From: Desertivibrio insolitus
GTDB taxonomy: Bacteria; Actinomycetota; Actinomycetes; Actinomycetales; Microbacteriaceae
Reading direction: 5' to 3'
DNA: 64,000 bases
Assembly: GCF_017355965.1 (NCBI RefSeq)
Contig: NZ_JAFIQW010000001.1
Span: 496,001-560,000, forward strand
A program made the position numbers and the translations under genes. The notes beneath the pieces were generated by a model that made no database searches, was not told the DNA's origin, and saw nothing but the letters and a program-made list of their open reading frames with translations. Positions 7,524 through 16,643 of the stretch are shown piece by piece. Within the stretch, counting starts at the first letter, position 1. Every line of letters begins with the position of its first letter.

Positions 7524-9629
7524 CTAGTGGGCGCCGACCCTCAGTTCGTGCTGTTCCGGGCTGCCGCCGAGCGGCGGCGCGTCGACCGGACGCCGCAGTA
7601 CGACGACGCCGCGGGCGGACAGCGTCGCGGTCTGTCCCGGCGCGGATGACTCGTGGCCCAGCACGACGTCGCCGTCGAGTGCCCCGAGGTCGACCGGTTC
7701 CGCAGTGCGGTTGACGAGGAACCAGTAGTCCTCGCTGCCCTGGGTGCGGCGGGTGACCTCGACGACGCCACGGAGAGCGGCGGGCAGCTCGGACTCGACG
7801 CCCGCCCGGGCGAGCAGGGCGTCGACGACGCCGGCGAGCCCGGCCGGCCGGAGCCGGGTGGAGACGTAGGTCGCCGTGCCGTCGCCGGTGTCGCGGCGCG
7901 TGACGGCGGGAAGACCGGCGAACTCGCCCGAGGCGTAGCGGGCGAGCACCGAGACATCCGCCCCCGTCACCTCGATGCGGTCGGTCCAGAGGGTGCCGGT
8001 CACGCCGGTGTCGAGCAGCGCCTGTTCGGTGTCGAGCAGCGGGGCGAACTCCTCGATACGGATGCCGAGCAGGTCGCGGAGGGCGCCGGGGTAGCCGCCG
8101 AGGAACACGTGGTCGTTCTCGTCGACGATGCCGGAGAAGTAGGTCGTGACGAGATGCCCGCCGAGCTCGACGTAGGCGGACAGCGACGCGGCGAGGGCGT
8201 CGGGCACGACGTGCAGGATCGGCGCGATGACGACGCGGTAGCGCTCGAGCGGGGTGCCCGTCGGCACCACGTCGGCCCGGATGCCCGCGTTCAGCAGCGC
8301 GGTGTACCAGTCGAGTGCCTCGGCGCGGTAGCGGAGCCGGTCGGTCGGGTGGGAGTCCTGTTCGCTCGCCCACCACGACTCCCAGTCGAAGAGGATCGCG
8401 ACGGGGGCGGTGCTGCGCGTCGCGCCGGCGAGCGGGGCGAGGGTGCGCAGCGTCTCGCCGAGGCGGACGACCTCGCGGAACACCGCGGAGTCCGCGCCGG
8501 CGTGCGGCACCATGCCCGAGTGGTACTTCTCCGCGCCGGCGGCGGACTGCCGCCACTGGAAGAAGCAGACCGCGTCGGCGCCGTGCGCGACGTGCGTCAG
8601 CGAGTCGCGCAGCAGCTCACCCTCGCGCTTGGCGAGGTTGACGCTCTGCCAGTTGACCGCGCTCGTCGAGTGCTCCATGAGGAACCACGGGCGGCCGCCC
8701 GCGATGTTGCCGGTGAGGTTGGCCGAGAACGAGAGCTCGTCACGGTCCTGCTCGCTCGGCATGACGTAGTGGTCGTTCGAGACGAAGTCGACCTCGGCGG
8801 CCCAGTCGGGGTAGTTCATGCCGCGGGTCTCGTGCATGACCATGAAGTTCGTGGTCACCGGCACATCCGGCGTGTGCCGGCGCAACACCTCGCGCTCGGC
8901 GACGAGGTATTCCTTGAGCGCGTCGGAGGAGAAGCGCTTGAAATCGAGCTGCTGCGTGGGGTTCGGATGACTCGCGGCGAGGCGCGGCGGCAGGATCTGC
9001 TCGAAGGAGCCGTAGCGCTGCGACCAGAACGCGGTGCCCCAGACGTGGTTCAGCTGCTCGATCGTGCCGTAGCGGCGCTCGAGCCAGAGCCGGAACGCGC
9101 GCGCGGCGTCATCCGAGAAGTCGTAGATGTTGTGGCACCCGAGCTCGTTCGACACGTGCCAGGCGACGAGCGCCGGGTGATCGCCGTACCGCTCCGCCAT
9201 CGCGTCGACGAGGCGCAGCGCGTGGTCGCGAAAGACGGGCGAGGTGGGCCGCCAGTGCTGCCGCGCGCCGGGCCACACCGTGTCGCCGTTGACGGTGACG
9301 GGCAGGATCTCGGGGTGCAGCGTCGTGAGCCACGGCGGCGGTGAGGCGGTGGCCGTCGCGAGGTCGACCTGGATGCCGCCGGCGTGCAGCAGGTCCATGA
9401 TCTCGTCGAGCCAGGCGAAGTCCCACTCGTCCTTCGCGGGCTGGATCCTCGCCCAGGAGAAGATCGCGAGCGACACGATCGTGACGCCGGCCTCGCGCAT
9501 GAGCGCGATGTCCTCGTCCCACACCTCGCGCGGCCACTGGTCGGGGTTGTAGTCGGCTCCGAACGAGAGGTGGGGCGCTCGGCCGGGCTGCTGCTTCAGC
9601 CACGACAGCGGGCGGGAAGACGAGGACAT
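7524..9629 (-). CDS. GH42 beta-galactosidase
   Basis: 701 residues with three GH42 regions: the TIM barrel (GADYNPDQWP at residue 24 on), a trimerisation domain (VAILFDWESWWASEQD) and a C-terminal beta domain. Acid/base Glu162 lies in HVSNELGC and nucleophile Glu319 in FLMEHSTS. No signal peptide, so it acts in the cytoplasm on imported galacto-oligosaccharides, which fits its place between the secreted GH30 enzyme and the ABC importer genes. Start ATG 9629 is preceded by AGGAGCAG. GH42 enzymes act on beta-1,3/1,4/1,6-galactosides, and the neighbour suggests beta-1,6-galactobiose-like substrates (inference). Confidence 0.93.
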   Translation of the reverse strand: MSSSSRPLSWLKQQPGRAPHLSFGADYNPDQWPREVWDEDIALMREAGVTIVSLAIFSWARIQPAKDEWDFAWLDEIMDLLHAGGIQVDLATATASPPPWLTTLHPEILPVTVNGDTVWPGARQHWRPTSPVFRDHALRLVDAMAERYGDHPALVAWHVSNELGCHNIYDFSDDAARAFRLWLERRYGTIEQLNHVWGTAFWSQRYGSFEQILPPRLAASHPNPTQQLDFKRFSSDALKEYLVAEREVLRRHTPDVPVTTNFMVMHETRGMNYPDWAAEVDFVSNDHYVMPSEQDRDELSFSANLTGNIAGGRPWFLMEHSTSAVNWQSVNLAKREGELLRDSLTHVAHGADAVCFFQWRQSAAGAEKYHSGMVPHAGADSAVFREVVRLGETLRTLAPLAGATRSTAPVAILFDWESWWASEQDSHPTDRLRYRAEALDWYTALLNAGIRADVVPTGTPLERYRVVIAPILHVVPDALAASLSAYVELGGHLVTTYFSGIVDENDHVFLGGYPGALRDLLGIRIEEFAPLLDTEQALLDTGVTGTLWTDRIEVTGADVSVLARYASGEFAGLPAVTRRDTGDGTATYVSTRLRPAGLAGVVDALLARAGVESELPAALRGVVEVTRRTQGSEDYWFLVNRTAEPVDLGALDGDVVLGHESSAPGQTATLSARGVVVLRRPVDAPPLGGSPEQHELRVGAH

Positions 9630-9704
9630 GCTGCTCCTGAAGTGAGGGGGTCGGGGCCCGGCGGATGACTAGCGCCGGGCCCCTGAGGGCCGGACCGGCC
9701 CCGG

Positions 9705-11006
9705 TCAGTTGACGGTGAAGCCCTGCTCGGCGCCGTACTTGGCCGACGCGTCCTGCCAGGCGGAGAGGCCGTCGGTCAGGGTCGTGCCGCCGACGTAGGC
9801 CTGGCCGGCGGTGTCGTTGAAGATGCTGTTCGCGTAGACCTGGAAGGGCAGGTAGCTCCAGCCCTCGACGACGTTCTCAGCGGACGCGGAGAGCACCTCG
9901 TTGACCTTCTGGCCGCCGAAGTACTCGAACTCGGCACCGAGGAACTCGTCGGAGGTGAGCTCCGCGGTCGTCGCCGGGAAGGCGCCGCCGTCGACGCGGG
10001 TCTGCACGCCGTCGCCGGCGTTTGCGTACTCGATGAACTCGTAGGCGAGCTCCTTGTTGTCGGCGTCAGCCGGGATCGCGAGCGAGCTGCCGCCGTTCTC
10101 GGCGGTCGCGTTCGCGCCCGCCTCCCACTGCGGCATGGGGGCGACGCGCCACTTGCCGGCGCCGTCCGGCACACCGGACTCGAGGTTGGCGGGCATCCAC
10201 GCGCCGATCGTCAGCGAGGCGATGGAGCCGTCGCCGAGGCCCTGGTACCACTCGTCGCTCCACGAGCTGATCGGGGCGACGAGGTCCTCCTCGATGAGCT
10301 GCTGCCAGAGCTCGGCGAAGCGGGTCGTGCCCTCGTCCGAGAAGTCGATCGTGACGTCGGTGCCGTCGACCTGGTACGGCTGACCGCCGGCCTGCCAGAT
10401 CATGCTCGTCGTGAAGCCGGCGTCGCCGGTGTCGTTCGCGATGTAGAGGTTGGGGTCGGCGGCGTGCAGGGCGCGGGCCGCCTCGAGGTACTCGTCCCAG
10501 GTCGTCGGCACCGCGACGTTGTGGGCGGCGAAGACCTCCTCGTTGTAGAACAGGGCCATGGGACCGGAGTCCATCGGCAGCCCGAAGACGCCGTCCTGCA
10601 GAGCGACCGAGCCCCAGGGGCCGGGAGTGAAGGTGTCCTCCAGGTCGCTCGCACCGAACTCGTTCAGGTCGGCGAGCGAGCCGGCGAGGGCGAACTGCGG
10701 CACCGCGTAGTACTCGATCTGCGCGACATCCGGGAGTCCGGAGCCCGCCGCGATGGCATTCTGCAGCGCGGTGTACTGATCGTTGCCGGTGCCGGCGTTG
10801 ACGAGCTCGACGGTGACGCCCTCGTTCTCGGCTTCGAAGTCGGCGGCGACCTGCTCGAGGGTGGGCTCCCACGCCCATACCGTGATGGTCTGGTCTCCGC
10901 TCGCGCTCTCGCCCGCCCCGGATCCGGCGCAGCCGGACAGGGTGAGCGCCGCGACGGCGGTGAGGGCGGCGCCGGTGACGATGCCGCGTCGGGTGGGTCG
11001 TTGCAT
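9705..11006 (-). CDS. Sugar ABC transporter substrate-binding lipoprotein
   Basis: 433 residues. A lipoprotein signal ends in the lipobox LSGC (Cys near residue 27), followed by a Gly/Ser-rich linker and a type-1 extracellular solute-binding fold (ITVWAWEPTLEQVAADFEAEN). Start ATG 11006 was chosen because it places the basic n-region RPTRR directly before the hydrophobic core; the longer open frame upstream belongs to another gene's shadow. It is the receptor for the two permeases upstream (11075-12941). No ATPase gene is in the cluster, so a shared MsiK-type ATPase elsewhere is likely, as is common in actinobacteria. Ligand probably galacto-oligosaccharide. Confidence 0.92.
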   Translation of the reverse strand: MQRPTRRGIVTGAALTAVAALTLSGCAGSGAGESASGDQTITVWAWEPTLEQVAADFEAENEGVTVELVNAGTGNDQYTALQNAIAAGSGLPDVAQIEYYAVPQFALAGSLADLNEFGASDLEDTFTPGPWGSVALQDGVFGLPMDSGPMALFYNEEVFAAHNVAVPTTWDEYLEAARALHAADPNLYIANDTGDAGFTTSMIWQAGGQPYQVDGTDVTIDFSDEGTTRFAELWQQLIEEDLVAPISSWSDEWYQGLGDGSIASLTIGAWMPANLESGVPDGAGKWRVAPMPQWEAGANATAENGGSSLAIPADADNKELAYEFIEYANAGDGVQTRVDGGAFPATTAELTSDEFLGAEFEYFGGQKVNEVLSASAENVVEGWSYLPFQVYANSIFNDTAGQAYVGGTTLTDGLSAWQDASAKYGAEQGFTVN

Positions 11007-11074
11007 GGGTGTTCTCGCTTCGTTGTCGAGGGGTGGGTGGTGGGTGTGAGAGGACGACCGCGGTGCGGCCGGGG

Positions 11075-12004
11075 TTACTCCTTGACGCTTCCGGCGGCCA
11101 GACCCGACTGCCAGTAGCGCTGGAGGAGGAGGAAGGCCGCGATGAGCGGCAGGATCGTGAGGAACGACCCGGTGATCACGAGGTTGAAGATCGCCTCGCC
11201 GCCGGCGGTCGCCGCCTGAGCGTTCCACTGGTTGAGCCCGAGGGTGAGCGGGTACCAGTCGGGGTTCTTGAGCATGATCAGCGGCAGGAAGTAGTTGTTC
11301 CAGGTGGCGACCATCGTGAAGAGCAGCACGGTCACGATCCCCGGGGCGAGGAGCGGCAGGCTGATCTGCCAGAACGTGCGGAACTCGCTCGCGCCGTCCA
11401 TCCGCGCGGCCTCGAGCAGTTCGGTCGGCACGGCCTCGGTGGAGTAGGTCCACATCAGGTAGAGGCCGAACGGCGAGATGAGCGTCGGGATGATGACCGA
11501 CCAGGGTGTGTTGGTCAGCCCCATCTCGCTGAACATGAGGAAGGTCGGCACCGCGAGCGCGGTTCCGGGCACGGCGACCGCGCCGATGATGACCGCGAAG
11601 ACGGCCTTCTTGCCCGGGAAGTCGAACTTCGCGAGGGCGTACCCGCCGAGCACGGCGAGCAGCGTCGCGCCGCCGGCGCCGACGACGACGTAGAGGACTG
11701 TGTTGACGAGCCAGCGCACGAAGATGCCGCCGTCGTAGGTGAGGGTGTCGAGCACGTTCGTGAAGAATGCGAAGTCCCCGGCGAACCACAGACCGAAGCT
11801 CGACAGCAGGTCGTTCTGCGTCTTCGTCGAGTTGATGGCGAGCCACACGAGCGGCACGAGCGAGTAGACGAGCACGATGCCGGTGAGCACGGTGAGCAGC
11901 ACGCTCTTGCGCGGCTTCTCGACGGAGCCGCGGCGCCGGGTGCGGAGCCCAACGGGGGCGGATGCCTTGGGCGCGCGCGCCGGCGCGAGGGTCGAGGCGG
12001 TCAT
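11075..12004 (-). CDS. Sugar ABC transporter permease (MalG type)
   Basis: 309 residues with six predicted membrane segments. The EAA loop reads EAARMDGASEFRTFWQISLPLLAP, the site that docks the ATPase. Carbohydrate CUT1 family, inner-membrane partner of the permease at 12006-12941, from which it is separated by one base, so translation is coupled. A Pro/Ala-rich cytoplasmic N-terminus of about 35 residues precedes the first segment. Part of the galactan operon. Confidence 0.92.
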   Translation of the reverse strand: MTASTLAPARAPKASAPVGLRTRRRGSVEKPRKSVLLTVLTGIVLVYSLVPLVWLAINSTKTQNDLLSSFGLWFAGDFAFFTNVLDTLTYDGGIFVRWLVNTVLYVVVGAGGATLLAVLGGYALAKFDFPGKKAVFAVIIGAVAVPGTALAVPTFLMFSEMGLTNTPWSVIIPTLISPFGLYLMWTYSTEAVPTELLEAARMDGASEFRTFWQISLPLLAPGIVTVLLFTMVATWNNYFLPLIMLKNPDWYPLTLGLNQWNAQAATAGGEAIFNLVITGSFLTILPLIAAFLLLQRYWQSGLAAGSVKE

Positions 12005-12005
12005 G

Positions 12006-12941
12006 TCAGCCGTCCTTCCGCATGCCGCGCAGCTGTACGACGTAGGCGATCAGCATCGTGATCAGGCCCATGACGATGGCGACGGCGGCCGAGTAGTTGT
12101 ACTGCTGACCCGAGAAGGACAGCGAGTAGGCGTAGAGGTTCGGGGTGAACGAGGTCGAGATCGCGTTCGGCGCGAGGCTCTGCAGGATGCTCGGCTCGTT
12201 GAAGAGCTGGAAGCTGCCGATGATGGAGAAGATCGTCGCGATGACGAGCGCGCCGCGGATCGCGGGAAGCTTGATCGCGCGGATGACGCGGAACTGGCCG
12301 GCCCCGTCGATCTCGGCGGCCTCGTAGAGCGAGGTGGGGATGACCCGGAGCGCCGAGTAGAAGATCAGCATGTTGTAGCCGATGAACTCCCAGGTCACGA
12401 TGTTGCCGATCGACGCGAGCACGAGGTCCGGGGAGAGCGGATTCGGCAGCTGGATGCCGAGAGCCTCGTTGATGTTGCCGACGAGCCCGAAGCGGGTGCC
12501 GTAGATGAAGCCCCACATGAGCGTCGCGACGACGGCGGGCACGGCATAGGGCAGGAAGATCGCGATGCGGAAGAAGCTCCTGCCGTAGAGCCGGCCGCTG
12601 TCGATCGCGAGCGCGACGAGGAGCGCGAGGAAGAGCATCACCGGCACCTGCACGGCGAGGAACAGAGTCACGCGGAAGAGCGAGCCCCAGAACTGCGGGT
12701 CGGAGAAGGCGCGCACGTAGTTGTCGAGACCGACGAAGGCGTTGCCCCCGACCAGCTGGTTGCGGAAGAGGCTGAGCCACAGCGAGTAGACGATCGGCGC
12801 GAGGAAGACGAGCGCGAACACGATCATGAACGGAGCGAGGAAGCCCCAGCCCGTCCAGCTGTTGCGGAAGCGCGGCTTGCGCTTGACCTTCGGCGCGTCC
12901 GCGGCAACGCGGGCCACGGCGGGCGGAGACGACACTGTCAC
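12006..12941 (-). CDS. Sugar ABC transporter permease (MalF type)
   Basis: About 311 residues, six membrane segments, with the EAA loop YEAAEIDGAGQFRVIRAIKLPAI. The start is set at GTG 12941, which has AAAGGAAAG upstream; ATG 12980 would add 13 residues but overlaps an operator. This is the first gene of the minus-strand operon permease, permease, binding protein, GH42, GH30. Its promoter region carries two CG-centred palindromes facing the LacI gene at 13034, which suggests repression in the absence of sugar. Confidence 0.9.
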   Translation of the reverse strand: MTVSSPPAVARVAADAPKVKRKPRFRNSWTGWGFLAPFMIVFALVFLAPIVYSLWLSLFRNQLVGGNAFVGLDNYVRAFSDPQFWGSLFRVTLFLAVQVPVMLFLALLVALAIDSGRLYGRSFFRIAIFLPYAVPAVVATLMWGFIYGTRFGLVGNINEALGIQLPNPLSPDLVLASIGNIVTWEFIGYNMLIFYSALRVIPTSLYEAAEIDGAGQFRVIRAIKLPAIRGALVIATIFSIIGSFQLFNEPSILQSLAPNAISTSFTPNLYAYSLSFSGQQYNYSAAVAIVMGLITMLIAYVVQLRGMRKDG

Positions 12942-12965
12942 GCGGGGTCTTTCCTTTGCTTTCGA

Positions 12966-12980
12966 TGTTTGCGTGAACAT
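12966..12980. promoter_or_regulatory. LacI-type operator, permease side
   Basis: TGTTTGCGTGAACA is a 14-base imperfect palindrome centred on CG, the layout of LacI-family operators. It lies just upstream of the first gene of the galactan operon. Confidence 0.6.
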
Positions 12981-12996
12981 AAGACCACCACGAGGG

Positions 12997-13026
12997 ATGT
13001 TTACGCAACCACCAATCGAGTAGCGT
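12997..13026 (+). promoter_or_regulatory. LacI-type operator overlapping a leaderless promoter
   Basis: TGTTTACGCAACCA (from 12998) is a second CG-centred site related to the one at 12966. It covers the expected -35 position of a promoter whose -10 box TAGCGT is at 13021-13026, only seven bases before ATG 13034. This predicts a leaderless, autoregulated LacI message. Confidence 0.55.
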
Positions 13027-13033
13027 GCATCTC

Positions 13034-14104
13034 ATGACCACCGGAGCCGACTCGACCGCCGCCGCCCTGCCGCGGAGCACGGCGCTCGACGACGCCGCGG
13101 CGCGGCGCCGCGTGTCGATGGCCGACGTCGCCAAGCGCGCGGGCGTCTCGGCGCAGACGGTCTCCCGCGTCTCCAACGGCTTCCCCGGTGTCGTGGAGGA
13201 GACGCGTCAGGCGGTGCTCCAGGCGATGTCCGAGCTCGGCTACCGGCCGAACAGTGCCGCTAGGGCGCTCAAGCGCGGCGAGTTCCGCTCGATCGGCGTC
13301 ATCCTGTTCACGCTCTCGACCACCGGCAACATGCGCACGCTCGAGGGCATCGCCGCCTCGGCGAGCGAGGCCGGCTACGCGATCACCCTGATTCCCGTCT
13401 CGGCCCCGACGCAGATCGGGGTGCGCAGCGCGTTCACACGCCTCGACGAGCTCGCGGTCGACGCCGTCATCGTGATCATGGAGGTGCACCTCCTCGACTC
13501 GTCGATGTTCGCGCTGCCGCCCGGCGTGCACGTCGTGGTCGTCGACTCCGACGCCGGCGACCGGTACGCGGTCGTCGACACCGACCAGGCCGACGGCGCC
13601 CGGCAGGCGGTCGAGCACCTGCTCGGGCTCGGGCACCGGACCGTGCACCACCTCGCCGGCCCTGAGGGCTCGTTCGCCGCCGAGCGGCGGGCGAAGGCGT
13701 GGCGGGAGACGCTCGAGGCATCCGGTCGCGAAGTGCCCGAGCCGCTGCGGGGCGACTGGAGCGGCGAGTCCGGCTACCGAGCGGGCCTCGAACTCGCCGA
13801 CGACCCCTCGTGCACGGCGGTGTTCTGCGCCAACGACCAGATGGCGCTCGGCGTGTACCGGGCGCTGCGGGAGCGCGGGCGCCGCGTGCCGGAGGACGTG
13901 AGCATCGTCGGCTTCGACGACATCCCGGATGCCACCGCGTTCGACCCGCCGCTGACGACCGTGCACCAGGACTTCGCCGAAGTGGGCCGCCGCTGCGTCG
14001 AGCAGGCCCTCGAGCAGGTGCGAGGAGGAGCCTCCCGCCCGGGCAGTACTCTCGTGCCCACGCATCTGGTGGAGCGGGCGAGCACGGCCGCGCCGCCCCG
14101 CTGA
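13034..14104 (+). CDS. LacI-family regulator of the galactan operon
   Basis: 356 residues from ATG 13034, chosen because the TAGCGT -10 box implies a leaderless message; GTG 13025 would add three residues. An N-terminal extension of about 27 residues precedes the helix-turn-helix VSMADVAKRAGVSAQTVSRVSNG, which is longer than usual for the family. The effector domain ends with the typical VSIVGFDDIPDATAFDPPLTTV. Divergent from the transporter/GH42/GH30 operon with two operator-like sites between them, so it most likely represses that operon and itself. Effector probably a galactoside (inference). Confidence 0.9.
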   Translation: MTTGADSTAAALPRSTALDDAAARRRVSMADVAKRAGVSAQTVSRVSNGFPGVVEETRQAVLQAMSELGYRPNSAARALKRGEFRSIGVILFTLSTTGNMRTLEGIAASASEAGYAITLIPVSAPTQIGVRSAFTRLDELAVDAVIVIMEVHLLDSSMFALPPGVHVVVVDSDAGDRYAVVDTDQADGARQAVEHLLGLGHRTVHHLAGPEGSFAAERRAKAWRETLEASGREVPEPLRGDWSGESGYRAGLELADDPSCTAVFCANDQMALGVYRALRERGRRVPEDVSIVGFDDIPDATAFDPPLTTVHQDFAEVGRRCVEQALEQVRGGASRPGSTLVPTHLVERASTAAPPR

Positions 14105-14145
14105 GCCGGTCGGGCGACGTCCGGGGATCGCGGTAGCCTGCCCCC

Positions 14146-14700
14146 GTGAGCACGGGGAGCCGCAGGAAGAACTCGCGCGACGTCATCGCGTCGGCCGCGC
14201 GGCGGCTGTTCACCGAACGCGGTTACGCGGGCACGACAGTGCGCGACATCGCCGGCGAGGCATCCGTCGACCCGTCGCTCGTGATCCGGCACTTCGTGTC
14301 GAAGGAGCAGCTGTTCCTCGACGTGCTCGGGCTCACCGCCGACCACGCGCTGCCGACGGACGGGCCGCTCGAGACCCTCGGGCCCCGGCTCATCCGGCAC
14401 ATGCTCGACCCCGAGGAGGACGTGCGGGGCGCGTTCCTCGCGCTCGTCCGGGCGAGCGACGCGGCGGGCGTGGGCTCGCGCCTGCGGCAGGCGCACGACG
14501 AGCTGTTCGTCGCCCCACTCGCCGACCGGCTCGAGGGCGAGGATGCCGCCCTGCGCGCCCGGCTCGCCGCGGCGCTCGTCGGCGGATTGCTCTACAGCCT
14601 CTGGATAGTCGGCGACGAGGACCTCCGGAGCACCGAGCCGGAGGTCCTCGTCGACCGCTACGGGGCGCTGCTGCAGGAGCTGCTGACGCCCACCCGCTGA
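14146..14700 (+). CDS. TetR/AcrR-family transcriptional regulator
   Basis: 184 residues. The helix-turn-helix spans about residues 10-55 (DVIASAARRLFTERGYAGTTV, then EASVDPSLVIRHFVSKEQLF). The C-terminal ligand domain resembles the TetR_C_17 group. GTG 14146 follows a TAGCCT -10-like box by six bases, suggesting a leaderless start. It converges on the SDR gene, with one base between the stops. An inverted repeat beyond the SDR start (15811-15823) is a candidate operator, but this link is only positional. Confidence 0.9.
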   Translation: MSTGSRRKNSRDVIASAARRLFTERGYAGTTVRDIAGEASVDPSLVIRHFVSKEQLFLDVLGLTADHALPTDGPLETLGPRLIRHMLDPEEDVRGAFLALVRASDAAGVGSRLRQAHDELFVAPLADRLEGEDAALRARLAAALVGGLLYSLWIVGDEDLRSTEPEVLVDRYGALLQELLTPTR

Positions 14701-14701
14701 C

Positions 14702-15742
14702 TCAGAGCGCGGACCAGCCGGCGTCGGAGGGCAGGATCGCGCCGGAGACGTTGGTGCCGTCGTCGCTCAGCAGGAACGTGATCGACGCGGCGAGCTGCAC
14801 CGCCTCGGCGACCGGCGGGATCAGCTGCAGGGCGGCGCCGATGCGCTCCTGGCCGAGCTCCGAGGCGAAGGTCGCCTGGATGTTCGTCGCGACCGGACCC
14901 GGCGCGACGGCGTTCACCCGGATGCCGCGCGGCGTGTACATGAACGCCGAGCTCTTCGTCATCCCGACGACGGCGTGCTTGGACGCCGTGTACGCGAGTC
15001 CCGCCGCCGAACCCCGGAGGCCCGCCTCGGAGGCGACGTTGACGATCGAGCCGGCACCCGCGGCGAGCATCGCGGGGATGACCGCGCGGCTCAGCCGGAA
15101 GAGCCCGTCGACGTTGACCGCGAACACACGCTCCCAGACGGCGTCGGAGACCTCGTGCAGCGGGGTCATGTCGTCCATGATCCCGGCGATGTTAGCGAGG
15201 CCGTCGATCCGGTCGCCCGCTCGCTCGACGACGGCGGCGACGTCCTCCGGCTTGGTGATGTCCCCGGTCACCGTGACGACGTCGCTGCCCCGGTGCTCGG
15301 CGGCGAACTCCTCGAGCCGCTCGGCCGAGATGTCGACGGCGATGACGCGTCCGCCCTCACGGGCGATGCGCGACGCGGTGGCACGGCCGATGCCGGAACC
15401 CGCTCCGGTGACGATGACGGTCTTGCCGTCGAAGCGGCCGGGCGTGATGCGCTCCGTCCAGGAGGGCGTGTCGGCCGGCACGTCGGCACCCTCCGGAGCC
15501 TCCTCGACGGGCAGCTCGCCGCCGTTGGCACGGCGCACGAGGTCGTCGACGAGTTCCTGCGGCATCTGGCCGCGGCTCAACGCGACGAGTCGCTGCAGCG
15601 AGAACAGGCGGACGGGCTTGAGGGCGCTCTCGTCCTGGCCGGCCTGCGCGAGCATGTCGCGGATCAGCGGTCCGCCGATGGGATGGTCGAGCCAGGTCGC
15701 GATCGAGGATCGGGCGGTGAGCGGGGCGTCTTTCTTGGCCAT
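14702..15742 (-). CDS. Short-chain dehydrogenase/reductase with N-terminal helical extension
   Basis: 346 residues from ATG 15742, preceded by AAAGGA. The C-terminal 240 residues are a classical SDR: TGAGSGIG cofactor motif, NIAG, catalytic Ser region and YTASK. The acidic residue after strand 2 (AVDIS) favours NAD(H). The first 110 residues are an additional mostly helical region (SIATWLDHPIGGPLIRDML, then LFSLQRLVALSRGQMP) not found in ordinary SDRs; a similar module has been seen attached to other actinobacterial enzymes, but I cannot name it with certainty. Substrate unknown. The neighbouring TetR gene may regulate it. Confidence 0.85.
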   Translation of the reverse strand: MAKKDAPLTARSSIATWLDHPIGGPLIRDMLAQAGQDESALKPVRLFSLQRLVALSRGQMPQELVDDLVRRANGGELPVEEAPEGADVPADTPSWTERITPGRFDGKTVIVTGAGSGIGRATASRIAREGGRVIAVDISAERLEEFAAEHRGSDVVTVTGDITKPEDVAAVVERAGDRIDGLANIAGIMDDMTPLHEVSDAVWERVFAVNVDGLFRLSRAVIPAMLAAGAGSIVNVASEAGLRGSAAGLAYTASKHAVVGMTKSSAFMYTPRGIRVNAVAPGPVATNIQATFASELGQERIGAALQLIPPVAEAVQLAASITFLLSDDGTNVSGAILPSDAGWSAL

Positions 15743-15810
15743 GCGGCTGGTCCTTTCGGTGCGACGGCGTCGTCGGTCGGGCTCAGTCTGTCGGCGGTCG
15801 TTCGGGTAAG

Positions 15811-15823
15811 TCAACTTTGTTGA
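15811..15823. promoter_or_regulatory. Perfect short inverted repeat in divergent promoter region
   Basis: TCAACTTTGTTGA has 5-base arms around a 3-base spacer. It lies between the divergent SDR (start 15742) and PrmC-like gene (start 15852) and overlaps possible promoter elements of both. Candidate operator; the regulator is not identified. Confidence 0.4.
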
Positions 15824-15851
15824 ATGAGCGCGGTCCTATGCTGACCGCACC

Positions 15852-16643
15852 GTGCCGACGCCCCTCTCCCCCTCCCACCTCGACGCCCTCGTCGCCCGGC
15901 TGCGCGCGGCCGGATGCGTCTTCGCCGAGGAGGAGGCCGACGTGCTCGCGGCGTCCGCTCGGGATGCCGACGAGCTCGAGGCGCTGGCCGCCCGCCGCGT
16001 CTCGGGCGAGCCGCTCGAGCACGTCGTCGGCTGGGCGGAGTTCTGCGGGCTGCGGCTCGAGGTCGATCCCGGGGTCTTCGTGCCGCGACGGCGCACGGAG
16101 CAGCTCGCACGCGCCGCCGCCCTGATGACGCGGCCCGGAGCGATCGTCGTGGACCTGTGCTGCGGCAGCGGCGCCGTCGGTGCGGCGATGCGCTCGCTCG
16201 TCCCCGGACTCGTGCTGCACGCCGCGGATGTCGATGCCGCCGCCGTGGCCTGCGCCCGGCGCAACCTACCCGGGGCGGAGGTGCACGAGGGCGATCTGTT
16301 CGACGCCCTGCCGGCGACGCTCACCCGGCGCGTCGACACCCTCGTCGCGAACGTGCCCTACGTGCCGAGCGACGCGATCGCGACGCTCCCGCCCGAGGCG
16401 CGCGAGCACGAGCCGCACGCGACGCTCGACGGGGGGCCGGACGGGCTCGACCTGCTGCGCAGGGTCGCGACGGGTGCGCCCCGCTGGCTCGCCGACGGGG
16501 GCAGCGTGCTGATGGAGGTGAGCGAGCACCAGGCGGACGACGCCGTGGCGGCCGTTGTCGCCGCAGGGCTCGACGCCCGGGCCATCCGTTCGGCGGACGA
16601 GGACGACGACACCGTCGTCGTCCTCGCCACGTTCACGCGCTGA
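15852..16643 (+). CDS. PrmC/HemK-like protein-(glutamine-N5) methyltransferase paralogue
   Basis: 263 residues. SAM-binding motif I reads VVDLCCGSGAVG, and the N-terminal helical region and FVPRRRTEQL match the HemK/PrmC layout. The catalytic motif is NVPYVP instead of the usual NPPY. Actinobacteria often carry this shorter variant beside true PrmC, annotated as putative N5-glutamine methyltransferase. The true target is not known. GTG 15852 lies ten bases after a TATGCT -10-like box, so the message is probably leaderless. The 3' end overlaps the convergent AKR gene by 11 bases. Confidence 0.85.
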   Translation: MPTPLSPSHLDALVARLRAAGCVFAEEEADVLAASARDADELEALAARRVSGEPLEHVVGWAEFCGLRLEVDPGVFVPRRRTEQLARAAALMTRPGAIVVDLCCGSGAVGAAMRSLVPGLVLHAADVDAAAVACARRNLPGAEVHEGDLFDALPATLTRRVDTLVANVPYVPSDAIATLPPEAREHEPHATLDGGPDGLDLLRRVATGAPRWLADGGSVLMEVSEHQADDAVAAVVAAGLDARAIRSADEDDDTVVVLATFTR

